DNA from: Vibrio diabolicus
Lineage (GTDB): Bacteria > Pseudomonadota > Gammaproteobacteria > Enterobacterales > Vibrionaceae
Direction of reading: 5' to 3'
DNA length: 64,000 bases
NCBI GenBank assembly: GCA_001048675.1
Contig: CCKK01000020.1
Location: 558,001 to 622,000 of the forward strand
This document shows, piece after piece, positions 9,218-18,400 of the stretch. Made by a program: the position numbers and the translations under genes. Position 1 is the first letter of the stretch. Every line of letters starts with the position of its first letter. Under the pieces are notes generated by a model that saw only the letters and a list, made by a program, of their open reading frames with translations, had not been told where the DNA came from and did no database searches.

Positions 9218-9703
9218 TTACTTGCTCGTGGTGTTTGAAGGAATCTGTTGCTGTAAAGAACTATCTGTTTTTTGGGTGTGGATAATATTTCTCCATTCAT
9301 TCCCATCTCGCTCCCATATGTTTTGATAACGAGAAAAAAGATCATTAACGTCAATAGCTTCAGAGGATTTAGTAGATAGACGAAACCCGAGTTCATTTCG
9401 AAGCTGGTAAAGATCTAGTAGGGTCGACTTTTGTCTTCTCCAGAGCTTTTTGTAGTCAAACATAGCGTTCCATCCATTTATGATGGTCAAAAGTGCGCCC
9501 AGAAACAACGCTAAGTTCTTTTGAAACTCTTCGTAACCAGATGCTTTTATCCCGAGTGTCAACGTGATTAGTGCACCTAATATGATAGAGAGCCCATTAA
9601 AGAACCTTGTTTTACTCTTTTGGCTTTGTACTTTCTTTTTCAATATTTCAATGTTTGTGTTTATCTCTTTTTCGAGATAAGAAGAAGGGGTTTGTTGTTC
9701 CAA
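9218..9703 (-). CDS. SLATT-type two-TM membrane protein, putative effector
   Basis: A protein of 161 aa. A charged N-terminal helix (KEINTNIEILKKKVQSQK) is followed by two closely spaced membrane helices (about 34-53 and 63-82) with a short loop, then a cytoplasmic helical tail of about 75 aa. This is the architecture of SLATT/DUF4231 domains, predicted pore-forming effectors that accompany nucleotide synthetases or sensors in bacterial conflict systems. The frame opens with TTG and has no in-frame ATG before the first membrane helix; the ribosome site is poor, so the start is uncertain. It is first in order on the minus strand before the NdpA-like and RelA/SpoT-type genes. Confidence 0.65.
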   Translation of the reverse strand: MEQQTPSSYLEKEINTNIEILKKKVQSQKSKTRFFNGLSIILGALITLTLGIKASGYEEFQKNLALFLGALLTIINGWNAMFDYKKLWRRQKSTLLDLYQLRNELGFRLSTKSSEAIDVNDLFSRYQNIWERDGNEWRNIIHTQKTDSSLQQQIPSNTTSK

Positions 9704-9810
9704 TTTTTGACAGTACCTTGGATAAGCATCTAAGCCATTAAAAAGTTGTGGCTATTCTACAGTGTGAATATGTAAAAGGCAGCATGAAATGCGGTACTTT
9801 GTGCTAGGAA

Positions 9811-9848
9811 TGTGCACGTATTCGTTGAAAAGACGATTTTTTGTGCAC
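9811..9848. repeat. Pair of TGTGCAC boxes upstream of the SLATT-type gene
   Basis: TGTGCAC occurs at 9811-9817 and 9842-9848, 31 bp apart (about three helical turns), in the gap between the XRE and SLATT-type genes. Possibly an operator; functional meaning unknown. Confidence 0.3.
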
Positions 9849-9960
9849 ATTTGAGCGGAAATAGATTTGCTATGAAGATGGGGCGTTACTAGCTAGTTGC
9901 TAGTTACTTTGGCTGTGTGTCTGAAAAGTTACCTTTATGTTGAAGAACATAACGAAGAGC

Positions 9961-10197
9961 TCACTGTTCCTTGTTTTGTGTTGGAAAAAGTTCTCCTTCA
10001 TTTACCCTTAGTGCTTTCGCTATCATCACTACTTCTACATCCGTTACTTGTCTCACGCCAGCTTCGATTTTTGCCAGAGTTCCTCTACTGATGTCCAAGC
10101 CAATGACATTGCATTTTGCTGATAACTGCTCCTGCGTGATTTTTTGCTGCTTTCTAAACTGCCTTATGTTCACTCCAACAACATTCATCATTGTCAT
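9961..10197 (-). CDS. XRE/Cro-CI family transcriptional regulator
   Basis: A protein of 78 aa consisting almost only of a helix-turn-helix of the Cro/CI (HTH_3) type: VNIRQFRKQQKITQEQLSAKC forms the first helices and ISRGTLAKIEAGVRQVTDVEV the recognition region. Such small single-domain regulators control the decision genes of mobile elements. It is divergent from a small membrane protein gene, and two copies of TGCTC-N8-GAGCA lie between them, 45 bp apart. They are good candidates for its operators, implying autoregulation plus control of the divergent gene. The ribosome site is weak, so the exact start (MTMMN or MMN) is unsure. Confidence 0.85.
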   Translation of the reverse strand: MTMMNVVGVNIRQFRKQQKITQEQLSAKCNVIGLDISRGTLAKIEAGVRQVTDVEVVMIAKALRVNEGELFPTQNKEQ

Positions 10198-10214
10198 TTT
10201 TTAGTTTAACTCTT

Positions 10215-10236
10215 TTTGCTCTGCTTGTAGAGCAAA
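10215..10236. promoter_or_regulatory. Candidate XRE operator O1
   Basis: A perfect 8-bp inverted repeat TTTGCTCT / AGAGCAAA with 6-nt spacer, ~18 bp upstream of the XRE start. It shares TGCTC-N8-GAGCA with O2. Confidence 0.6.
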
Positions 10237-10261
10237 TTTTAGTTGTTAATGTGTCCTAAAT

Positions 10262-10279
10262 TGCTCTGCTGGCGGAGCA
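10262..10279. promoter_or_regulatory. Candidate XRE operator O2
   Basis: TGCTC-N8-GAGCA, the same half-sites and spacing as O1, exactly 45 bp further on and just upstream of the divergent gene. Confidence 0.55.
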
Positions 10280-10319
10280 TTTGATTTGTTAACCTAATGA
10301 TGAAATGAGGATGTTGAGA

Positions 10320-10697
10320 ATGAAAAAGGGGATTAATACGCCCTCGCTGAAAGTGGGTTTTGAAAGTCAGTTAACAACATTGTGGAAGTTGATAGCGTTC
10401 TGCACCGCGTTCATCTTGATGGTAATTGGCTTTAAGTTTGTACAGAAAGTATCCTTTATCCTCCTCAACGATGGCTCAGGAGATTGGATGCTAAGCCAAG
10501 GTAGTGTTGGTATAGCTCAAGCCATTTATTGTATTTTTAGTATAGTTCAGGTTTCTGACCGCCTTTACGGAGCAAAGAACCCCGAAAGTATAGAAAATGA
10601 GTTTTGGAAGTATGTGTACTTATCAGTTCAAAACCTAGTCCTTATACAGGTGACTTTGACAATCGGAGGGGGAATTCTAGGATGGTTATGGAGCTAA
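10320..10697 (+). CDS. Small island membrane protein of unknown function
   Basis: A protein of about 125 aa, not recognised. It has three hydrophobic segments: about residues 23-45 (LIAFCTAFILMVIGFKFV), a weaker one at 62-80 (GIAQAIYCIFSIVQV) and a C-terminal one (LVLIQVTLTIGGGILGWLW), so it is probably an inner-membrane protein. ATG codons occur at 10305, 10311 and 10320; 10320 is preferred because GAGGA sits 8 nt upstream. The gene is divergent from the XRE regulator, with two shared operator-like sites between them, so it is probably repressed in the integrated state. Possible roles (superinfection exclusion, holin-like, immunity) cannot be told apart from sequence. Confidence 0.6.
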   Translation: MKKGINTPSLKVGFESQLTTLWKLIAFCTAFILMVIGFKFVQKVSFILLNDGSGDWMLSQGSVGIAQAIYCIFSIVQVSDRLYGAKNPESIENEFWKYVYLSVQNLVLIQVTLTIGGGILGWLWS

Positions 10698-10874
10698 ATC
10701 AGTAGAGAAATAGACACTGCTACTTGCTAAGTTTTTAACAGTAGATGTATGTATGATTGGGGGATTTGACCGTTTACCATGACTATCCACTGAGAGGGTA
10801 GAGGTTCACTAAAAGGGGGAAGTGGGTATCTATTTTCCATCTATCACCTTTCTTTCAGTGTCTAACTTAAGTAT

Positions 10875-10922
10875 TTAGTATGGTAAATAGTAGGATAAAT
10901 AGTATGTTCCTTAGTATGTTTG
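10875..10922. repeat. Four tandem 12-bp iteron-like repeats
   Basis: TAGTA occurs at 10876, 10888, 10900 and 10912, a strict 12-bp period; unit consensus WTAGTATGGTAA with drift. It lies ~120 bp beyond the 3' end of the HTH/Rep-like gene. It could be a replication iteron array or an operator of that protein. Confidence 0.6.
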
Positions 10923-11015
10923 TGTTGCCTGAGCATACAAGGATTTACCTTCTATTATACAGGGTTAGAGCTTTCAGCGAACATGGATGTCCGTTCTCCA
11001 TACATTGAGAAAGAA

Positions 11016-11031
11016 AGCCTCCGAAGAGGCT
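11016..11031 (-). terminator. Terminator of the island HTH gene
   Basis: Stem AGCCTC/GAGGCT with a tetraloop, followed on the minus strand by a T-rich tail (TTCTTTCTC). It lies 4 bp beyond the stop codon. Confidence 0.65.
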
Positions 11032-11034
11032 ATC

Positions 11035-11559
11035 TTAGAACGGTGACTCACTAACCTCTAACTCTTCTTGTTCAAAGTCAGTCCACCAATCACTGGTAGC
11101 CTGATGTTGCTCTCTCGGTAGTTGAACTGTATCAAAAGTCGAACTAACTAGAGTTTCAGAATTTTCAGTCTCTGAATCGTTACCCGTTTGTGATTCCGCA
11201 CTTACAGTCTCACTTCGCTCATTAGTAGGGCTAAGCTCTTCTGCTTCTTCTTCCTTAAGTGTTGGAATCCCAAGCCACATATAGAGTTTGGATGTATTTG
11301 TACCTCTATAAGAACTACTAATAAAACCAAGCCTCTCAAGTTTTTGAAGCGCATTGTTTACAGTTGAACGGGTACATCCAACTTGTTCTGCAATACGATC
11401 TTGACTTGGATAACAGCTATAGGTGTTACTGTTGCCTCTTGTACCGAAGTAACTAGAAAGCGTCACCAAAACGCTTTTGTTAGTAACAGTCAAACCATGT
11501 GACTTTTTTAGATTGGCTTCAATGATTTGTTTTGTGATAGAAAATTGATTTCTAGGCAT
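11035..11559 (-). CDS. Helix-turn-helix (HTH_36-type) protein, Rep/regulator-like
   Basis: A protein of 174 aa. Residues ~20-90 form a winged helix-turn-helix of the type seen in plasmid and phage replication initiators and in helix-turn-helix 36 proteins: YPSQDRIAEQVGCTRSTVNN followed by ALQKLERLGFISSSYRGTNTSK. The C-terminal 80 residues are acidic, Ser/Thr/Glu-rich and probably disordered. It is convergent with the small membrane gene, with iteron-like 12-bp repeats near its 3' end. It could initiate replication of the excised element or regulate its genes. The SD is weak but the start MPRNQFSIT is the only good option. Function is inferred from fold only. Confidence 0.65.
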   Translation of the reverse strand: MPRNQFSITKQIIEANLKKSHGLTVTNKSVLVTLSSYFGTRGNSNTYSCYPSQDRIAEQVGCTRSTVNNALQKLERLGFISSSYRGTNTSKLYMWLGIPTLKEEEAEELSPTNERSETVSAESQTGNDSETENSETLVSSTFDTVQLPREQHQATSDWWTDFEQEELEVSESPF

Positions 11560-11856
11560 AACTATAGTTCCTTGTGATTAAGGAAACTATGGATTGCTCC
11601 AAACATTTTCAGCATGCATCTATGTGTATCCACAATTCCATATGTGAAAGTCAACACCATCCAGACAGTTGCAAGGATGGAGTAGAAAGTTTAAGTGACA
11701 GTGGGATTAAAAAAGTCAGCACAATGTATGTTTTTGCGATAAAATGAACCCACACAACTACATACACTAGCGTGCTAGTTTTGTTTTCTCAGTGTAGATA
11801 AGTCATTGACCTATATACGGCACATCGCCGTTAGGTGATGGTGAAAGCGTAGCTTT
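11560..11856. other. Right end of the island, no gene seen
   Basis: 297 bp between the HTH gene and attR. No ORF of interest is found; it presumably carries the HTH promoter and possible integrase arm sites. I could not define these. Confidence 0.4.
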
Positions 11857-11895
11857 ACGTATCGAGAGTTCGAATCTCTCACTCACCGCCACATT
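11857..11895 (+). repeat. attR: 39-bp direct repeat of the tRNA-Ser 3' end
   Basis: Identical to 5866-5904. The sequence upstream does not fold as a tRNA, so this is the displaced 3' fragment and marks the right end of the element. Confidence 0.9.
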
Positions 11896-12250
11896 TGAGC
11901 CCTAGCAGAAATGCTGGGGCTTTTTCGTATTACGCGACAAGTTCAATCCCAGAGCTGTATATCGTATTGATTCTCAATTACTCATTGAGTCGGCAAGCCC
12001 TTCAAAAAGCCTCCTTTTTTATTCATCTTTTGTTACACATTTTCCGTACAGGTAGTGCGTTTTTATTCGCATGTTGTGATGAGCGTTCCTTATTAAATTT
12101 TCCATAAAATCAATTAATTGTTGAAATTAGAACGCTTGTCAAAAAGTCATCAGATATCATGTTTAATAGAGCCTTTTACCTAATGGGATACTCTATTTGT
12201 TTGATATAATTTCTGGCAGTTTGTATACCATAATTAAAGAGAGTCTATTC

Positions 12251-13885
12251 ATGTTCCAGAACTTAACGATCAAGCAGAAGATAGTGATTCCGCTGTCACT
12301 GATTATTGGATTGTTTATTGTGAGCTCTGTATTAAACGTTATGACAAGTTGGAAACAATCTGAGTTGAGTGAAACACTTAACGAACAGATAGTGCCGAAC
12401 TTATTAACGATTGAGGATGCTTACCGCGATCTTTACCAAGCTACATCTGCAATCCAAGGTGTTGCTCTTTCTGATACTCAAACCGATATTGACCACCACA
12501 TCGGTGAATACAAAGACAACGCATACAAAGCGCTGCCACGTATGGAGAAAATGATTGAGCTATCGCAAGCTGGCGTGATGTCTTCTTCACACGGTAATGA
12601 AGTGAGAAAGCTTGTCTCCCTAGGTGAAAAATGGTTGGCGAGTTATGAAGCGATGTTGCGTTTACCTCAATCACAATGGCTTGGTTACTACAACGAACAC
12701 AAACACACCTTTGAAAATCAGTTTATCGAGGTAAGAGCGCAACTTAATGTTGTGAAAGATGCTATAGAAGAAAAACAAAGCTTATTGAAAGATGAAATCT
12801 CAGCAGCTGCATCAAGAGCAGAGTTAATTCTTGAAGCGGGCATTGTGATTGTTATTCTGGCCGCTATTGCGATGGCATTTTTGTTGTTGCAAACCGTCGT
12901 GAAGCCTATCAACGATATCAAAAATGCGATGACAGAAATTGCTTCTGGTGAAGGTGATTTAAGCCAGCGAATCGATGTGAAAACACAAGACGAAATTGGC
13001 AATTTAGCGAACGCGTTTAATCAGTTTGTGTCTAAAATCCAAGCGACAGTTTCTCAAGTAATTGAAAGTTCGAATACCTTGCGTAATGAGATGGAAAATC
13101 TTAGCTCGTTGACCACGACCATAACTCGACCGTTTCACAGCAAAAAGAACAGCGAGGCGGTAGCAGCGGCAGTGCATGAGATGCAAGTCACCAGCAGAAA
13201 TGTCAGCGATAGCGCTAACGAAGCTGCGGTTGCGAGCCAAACAGCGAATGATGAACTTACCAATACCAATGTTATTTTGGATCAAACCGTTAGCTCAATT
13301 CGTAGCCTCGCAAGTGAAATCGAAAGTGCAAGCCACGTCATTAACACATTGGATCATGATGTGAGTAACATTGCTTCTGTATTGGATGTCATTCGTGGTA
13401 TCGCAGAGCAAACGAACTTATTGGCGCTTAACGCAGCGATTGAAGCGGCTCGTGCAGGAGAGCAAGGGCGAGGTTTTGCTGTTGTAGCAGATGAGGTTCG
13501 CTCGTTAGCCAGTCGTACACAACAGAGTACGGGTGAAATCCAAACCATGATTGAAAAGCTACAATCTGGTGCGGGACAAGCCGTAGAAGTGATGCGTGGT
13601 AGCCAAAATAGCAGTGATGAAACAATTCAATCGGCAGGGAGGGCGAGTCAATCCCTTTCTGAAATCTTGAACGCGATTTCACGTATGAACGAGATGAATA
13701 CACACATTGCAACGGCTGCAAGCCAGCAAAGTACGGTAAGTGACGAAGTAAATAGCAACGTACAAGGCATTGCAGATAGCAGTACATCTATTGTGGAAAT
13801 CGTAAACCAAGCGCAAGCATCTTTAGCCATGTTATCAGAGCAAACCCAGCGCTTAGATCATCAGGTTAGTCAGTTCAAAGTATAA
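12251..13885 (+). CDS. Methyl-accepting chemotaxis protein with an internal shifted segment
   Basis: A chemoreceptor of 544 aa from the ATG at 12251 (an upstream in-frame start at 12197 is less likely). TM1 is at about 9-30, followed by a four-helix-bundle periplasmic domain, TM2 (~195-216), HAMP, and the MCP signalling domain with the invariant hairpin tip [28 protein letters not shown]. Ligand unknown. Odd point: in the first methylation helix the protein reads [15 protein letters not shown], while the +2 frame of the same DNA (13123-13152) reads [10 protein letters not shown], the usual receptor sequence. Two compensating single-base indels therefore seem to flank about 35 bp; the rest of the protein is normal. 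It is followed by a strong terminator. Confidence 0.88.
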   Translation: MFQNLTIKQKIVIPLSLIIGLFIVSSVLNVMTSWKQSELSETLNEQIVPNLLTIEDAYRDLYQATSAIQGVALSDTQTDIDHHIGEYKDNAYKALPRMEKMIELSQAGVMSSSHGNEVRKLVSLGEKWLASYEAMLRLPQSQWLGYYNEHKHTFENQFIEVRAQLNVVKDAIEEKQSLLKDEISAAASRAELILEAGIVIVILAAIAMAFLLLQTVVKPINDIKNAMTEIASGEGDLSQRIDVKTQDEIGNLANAFNQFVSKIQATVSQVIESSNTLRNEMENLSSLTTTITRPFHSKKNSEAVAAAVHEMQVTSRNVSDSANEAAVASQTANDELTNTNVILDQTVSSIRSLASEIESASHVINTLDHDVSNIASVLDVIRGIAEQTNLLALNAAIEAARAGEQGRGFAVVADEVRSLASRTQQSTGEIQTMIEKLQSGAGQAVEVMRGSQNSSDETIQSAGRASQSLSEILNAISRMNEMNTHIATAASQQSTVSDEVNSNVQGIADSSTSIVEIVNQAQASLAMLSEQTQRLDHQVSQFKV

Positions 13886-13912
13886 GCTTGAGAACTGCAG
13901 TCTCACTGACGA

Positions 13913-13942
13913 AATAACCCGCTTCTTAGCGGGTTATTTTTT
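13913..13942 (+). terminator. Terminator after chemoreceptor gene
   Basis: An 11-bp stem AATAACCCGCT / AGCGGGTTATT with a 4-nt loop, then TTTT. Confidence 0.9.
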
Positions 13943-14059
13943 AGATAAGGGTCGAACCTGATTTGTGAAGGCTCGACTATATTTACATTCCTCTTTTACT
14001 TAACTTTGTATACCAGAGGGGTAAATAATCCTAGACAGCGGTGACAAACTCTGTACAGC

Positions 14060-14085
14060 GTGATGATGCTTTTATCATCACTTTT
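14060..14085. other. Terminator-like hairpin upstream of the RND operon
   Basis: Perfect 8-bp inverted repeat GTGATGAT-N6-ATCATCAC followed by TTTT, 260 bp before the efflux genes with no ORF in front of it. It may end a small RNA or be an attenuator or operator. Confidence 0.4.
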
Positions 14086-14348
14086 GCTGCTTTTTAACCA
14101 TTGCAATTGCTCACAGGAAAGTGTGATTTCCAACCCAAAATCTTCAAATTTGAGAACTTCATTACACCTTTACCATAAACGTTTTTCGTAAGCGTATAGA
14201 ACTGTAAATTTTGTTGTATGTACAACACTGGGTAATTATCATCCTAATTAATTTGTTCTGGATATACATCCGTTAGTCATCATTAAGTCATTCTAGAAGT
14301 TTTTAGCAAGGAATCTTGAAGGCTTGTAGGTAAAAGAGAGAAAAATTC

Positions 14349-15488
14349 ATGAGACGTAAAACCACGCTATCTCTGCTGATTGCGTCGAGCCTTTTTGTGG
14401 TTGGATGTCAACCTAGCGAAGAAGGATCGAGTCAAGGTAGTGGTCCTGCGCCCGCAACCGAAGTTGAAGTGTTAACGGTGGAGCCAACTCGTCAAGCGTT
14501 AACTGTTGAGTTGCCAGGTCGTAGCCGTGCATTCAAAGAAGCGGAAGTTCGTCCGCAAGTTACAGGCATTATTTCAGAGCGAAATTTTGTTGAAGGGGGC
14601 CTTGTTGAACAAGGACAGTCCCTATATCAAATTGATGATTCATCATTTCAAGCGGATTTGCTGAGCGCTGAAGCGGAATTAATCCGAGCTCAAGCAGCGG
14701 CAGAATCGACCCATGCCACAGTGAAGCGTTACAGAACCTTGATCACCAAAAAGTCCATCAGCCAACAAGATTTGGATGAAGCAGAAGCAGCATACAAGGA
14801 AGCGCAAGCACAGGTCCTAGTCGCAAAAGCTAAGATCAATACGGCAAAAATCAATTTAGATTACACGCAAGTGAAAGCTCCGATTAGCGGTGTGATCGGT
14901 AAATCGAGTGTGACGGCGGGTGCGTTGGTTACGGCTAACCAAGCAGCCAAATTAGCGACCATTCAGCAGCTTGATCCTATCAACGTTGATATTGTGCAAT
15001 CATCCGCGCAACTGCTGCGTTTAAAAGCGGCTCTTTCCCAAGGTCATATGCAAGAAGATGACTCTGCGCAAGTTACATTGATGCTTGAAGATGGCAGCAC
15101 GTACGAACATAAAGGCACGATGAAATTTACCGAGGTCAATGTGAACGAAAGTACGGGTAGCGTGACGCTTCGTGCTGAATTCCCAAACCCTGACGGTTTG
15201 TTACTACCAGGAATGTTTGTTCGTGCGACGGTTATTACTGGTGTTGACCCTGACGCGATTTTGATACCACAAAATACCGTTTCTCGCGACGCGACAGGCA
15301 AAGCGACAGTGATGATGGTGAATGGTGAGAACAAAGTGGAAGCGAGACCAGTGAAGACAGCCGAAGCGATCAATAATCAATGGCGTATCATTGATGGTTT
15401 GAAAGCGGGCGATAAAGTCATTACTGCTGGGTTACAAAAGGTAGGTCCAGGCAGTCCTGTAACTATCCAAAACGGTGAACAGGAGTAA
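14349..15488 (+). CDS. RND efflux periplasmic adaptor lipoprotein (AcrA-like)
   Basis: A membrane-fusion protein of 379 aa. The signal peptide ends in a lipobox, FVVGC, with Cys20 as the lipidation site. It is followed by the barrel-sandwich half [19 protein letters not shown], a long alpha-hairpin (about 100-165), the second lipoyl half [14 protein letters not shown] and the beta-barrel/MP domains ending in [14 protein letters not shown]. It bridges the inner-membrane pump and a TolC-type outer-membrane channel, which is not encoded here. The pump gene starts 2 bp after its stop, so both are one operon. The pair is of the AcrAB type called Vme/Vex in vibrios; I cannot assign which. Confidence 0.92.
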   Translation: MRRKTTLSLLIASSLFVVGCQPSEEGSSQGSGPAPATEVEVLTVEPTRQALTVELPGRSRAFKEAEVRPQVTGIISERNFVEGGLVEQGQSLYQIDDSSFQADLLSAEAELIRAQAAAESTHATVKRYRTLITKKSISQQDLDEAEAAYKEAQAQVLVAKAKINTAKINLDYTQVKAPISGVIGKSSVTAGALVTANQAAKLATIQQLDPINVDIVQSSAQLLRLKAALSQGHMQEDDSAQVTLMLEDGSTYEHKGTMKFTEVNVNESTGSVTLRAEFPNPDGLLLPGMFVRATVITGVDPDAILIPQNTVSRDATGKATVMMVNGENKVEARPVKTAEAINNQWRIIDGLKAGDKVITAGLQKVGPGSPVTIQNGEQE

Positions 15489-15490
15489 TC

Positions 15491-18400
15491 ATGGCACGAT
15501 TTTTTATCGATCGTCCGGTATTTGCTTGGGTTCTCGCAATTCTAACGATGTTGGCGGGGGTAATGTCATTATTCAATTTACCCGTCTCGCAATACCCAAC
15601 GATTTCACCGACAACGATCACCATCAGTGCTCGTTATCCAGGTGCATCAGCGAAAACCGTTGAAGACTCGGTAACGCAGGTTATCGAGCAAAATATGACG
15701 GGACTAGATTATCTTCGCTACCTATCATCGAGCAGTGATGCATTCGGTAATGCGACAATTACCCTGACGTTTGATAGCGAAGCTGATCCTGATATCGCGC
15801 AAGTACAGGTGCAGAACAAACTGCAATTGGCCTTGACGTCATTGCCGATGGAAGTACAAAACCAAGGTATCGTCGTGAATAAATCCAATACGGCATTTCT
15901 CATGGTTGTCGCGGTTTATTCTGAAGATCCCGACTTTACAGAAAACGATATCGGTGACTTTGTTGTAACGAATATTCAAGACCCTATTAGTCGTGTAACT
16001 GGCGTAGGACAAGTGCAGGCGTTTGGTGCGCAGTATGCGATGCGAGTCTGGCTGGATCCATTTAAGCTTACGCAGTTCAACTTGACCGCAATCGACGTAG
16101 CAAATGCTATCAGTGAACAGAACGCGCAAGTTTCTTCAGGTCAACTGGGTGCAGCACCTGCGCAGGAAGGTCAGCTGTTGAATGCAACGATTTCATCTGC
16201 AAGTCGTTTGAGCAGTGTGGAAGAGTTCCAAGACATCATTCTTAAGTCTGACGCCAGTGGTTCGAATGTTTATTTGAAAGATGTGGCTCGTGTTGAACGT
16301 GGTGCAGAAAGTTACGATATTCGAGGCCAATATAATGGCTTCCCAGCATCGGGTTTAGGTATTTCATTAGGTACTGGTGCAAACGCGCTTGAGACTGCCA
16401 ATGCGGTGAAAGAGCGTTTAGAACAACTGAGTGCAACGTTCCCAGAAGGGTTGCAGATTGCTTACCCATTTGAAACTACGCCATTCGTCAAAGCCTCGAT
16501 TCAAGAAGTGGTTAAAACGCTATTAGAAGCCATTCTTCTTGTGTTCTTAATCATGTACCTGTTCTTGCAGAACTTCCGTGCGACGATCATTCCAACGATC
16601 GCAGTGCCTGTCGTACTGCTCGGCACCTTCGCTATTTTGTACGCGACTGGATTTAGCGTAAATACGTTAACCATGTTCGCGATGGTTCTGGCTATCGGTT
16701 TGCTGGTGGACGATGCCATCGTTGTGGTGGAAAACGTCGAGCGTGTGATGCATGAGGATGGGTTAGAGCCCAAAGAAGCGACCAAAAAATCGATGGGGCA
16801 GATCACGGGTGCTCTGATTGGTGTGGGTCTGACGCTTTCTGCGGTATTCGTCCCTATGGCGTTTATGTCTGGCTCTACAGGGGTTATTTACCGTCAGTTC
16901 TCGATAACGATTGTGGCGGCGATGACACTTTCAGTTTTGGTAGCAATAATTCTGACTCCAGCATTATGTGCAACATTACTGAAAAAAGGCGATGCTGAGC
17001 TTCTAGAAAAGAAAGGCTTCTTTGGCTGGTTTAACCGCAAGTTTGATGCGATGACAGCTGGCTATGAAACCGGCGTTGCTAAACTCCTAAAGCGCACAGG
17101 TCGTATGTTGGTTGTATTCTTGGCAATGAGTGCAGGTGCGGGCTGGCTGTTTATGAACCTTCCGACGTCATTCTTGCCGGATGAAGACCAAGGCACGGTA
17201 TTCTCAATGGCCATTTTGCCGCCTAACTCAACGCAAGAGCAGACGGAAAAAACACTTGAGAAAATGCGCGACTTTTACCTTGTGGATGAGAAAGACAACG
17301 TGAAATCCGTCTTCTCCGTTGCGGGCTTTAGTTTTGCAGGTCAAGGCCAAAACATGGGGATGGCCTTTATCGGTCTGAAAGATTGGTCAGAGCGTGAAGC
17401 GCCGGGTGCTGATGCAGCTTCCATTACGGGTCGAGCGATGGGGTACTTCTCAACCATTAAAGAAGCACTGGTGTTTGCATTTGCACCTCCTGCGATTCAA
17501 GAATTGGGTAACTCGACAGGCTTTGATTTCTATCTTCAAGATTCGTTGAACAAAGGTCACGACGCATTAGTCGCTGCGCAAGGTCAACTGCTTGGCATGG
17601 CTGCACAAAACCCGAAACTTGTCGGTGTTCGTCCGAACGGCCAAGCAGATGCGCCAATGTACAAAGTGAACATTGACCACGTTAAACTGCGTGCTCTGGA
17701 TGTTAGCATTAATGACGTCAACCAAATCCTGTCAGCGGCATGGGGCGGGGCGTACATTAACGACTATATTGATCGCGGTCGAGTGAAAAAAGTCATGATG
17801 CAAAGTGATGCGGAATACCGTATGCAGCCAAAAGACTTCGATTCGTGGTACGTGCGCAACTCAAAAGGTGAGATGGTGCCTTTCTCTGCCTTTGCGAGCG
17901 GAGAGTGGACGTATGGTTCACCTCTTTTGCAGCGTTTTGATGGTTTGCCAGCGATGAATATCCAAGGCGGCGCAGCTCCTGGCGTCAGTACTGGTGAAGC
18001 CATGGCAGAAATTGAAGCAATGGTAGAAAAATTACCAGAAGGCTTTACGGTGAACTGGAATGGTATTTCGTATGAAGAGCGCCTTTCCGGAAACCAAGCG
18101 CCAATGTTATATGCGCTGTCTATCCTCGTCGTATTCTTAGTTCTCGCCGCTTTGTATGAAAGTTGGTCAGTACCTTTTGCCGTGGTGTTAGTTGTGCCTC
18201 TTGGTGTGCTTGGTGCTGTGCTCGCGGTAATGACGCGAAGTATGGACAACGATGTATTCTTCCAGGTGAGTTTATTAACGACGGTCGGCTTGGCAACTAA
18301 AAACGCCATTCTGATTGTTGAGTTTGCGAAAGATTACTACGAGAAAGGCGCTGGCCTTATCGAAGCAACCCTGCATGCCGTTCGTGTTCGTCTGCGCCCA

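Larger units (their letters stand above)
10698..11034. other. 337-bp island intergenic region with iteron-like repeats
   Basis: No gene is seen. It holds four 12-bp repeats at 10875-10922 and the terminator of the HTH gene at 11016-11031. Confidence 0.55.
5866..11895. mobile_element. About 6-kb integrative element in tRNA-Ser(GGA)
   Basis: Bounded by perfect 39-bp direct repeats of the tRNA-Ser 3' end, with a tyrosine integrase adjacent to the tRNA. It encodes an integrase, a RelA/SpoT-type synthetase, an NdpA-like protein, a SLATT-type two-TM protein, an XRE regulator, a small membrane protein and an HTH (Rep-like) protein with iteron-like repeats. No capsid, tail, terminase or conjugation genes are present. 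It resembles a small satellite or integrative-replicative element whose cargo is a signalling/defence-like block. The right end carries only the 3' fragment of the tRNA. Confidence 0.88.

Noticed and set aside
11857..11895. Possible second tRNA-Ser gene
   Set aside because: Only the T arm, acceptor 3' half and CCA are present; no 5' half, D arm or anticodon. It is the attR copy.
11895..12107. 70-aa open frame after attR
   Set aside because: No ribosome site, Cys/Leu/Tyr-rich random composition, and it starts within the att/terminator-like region.
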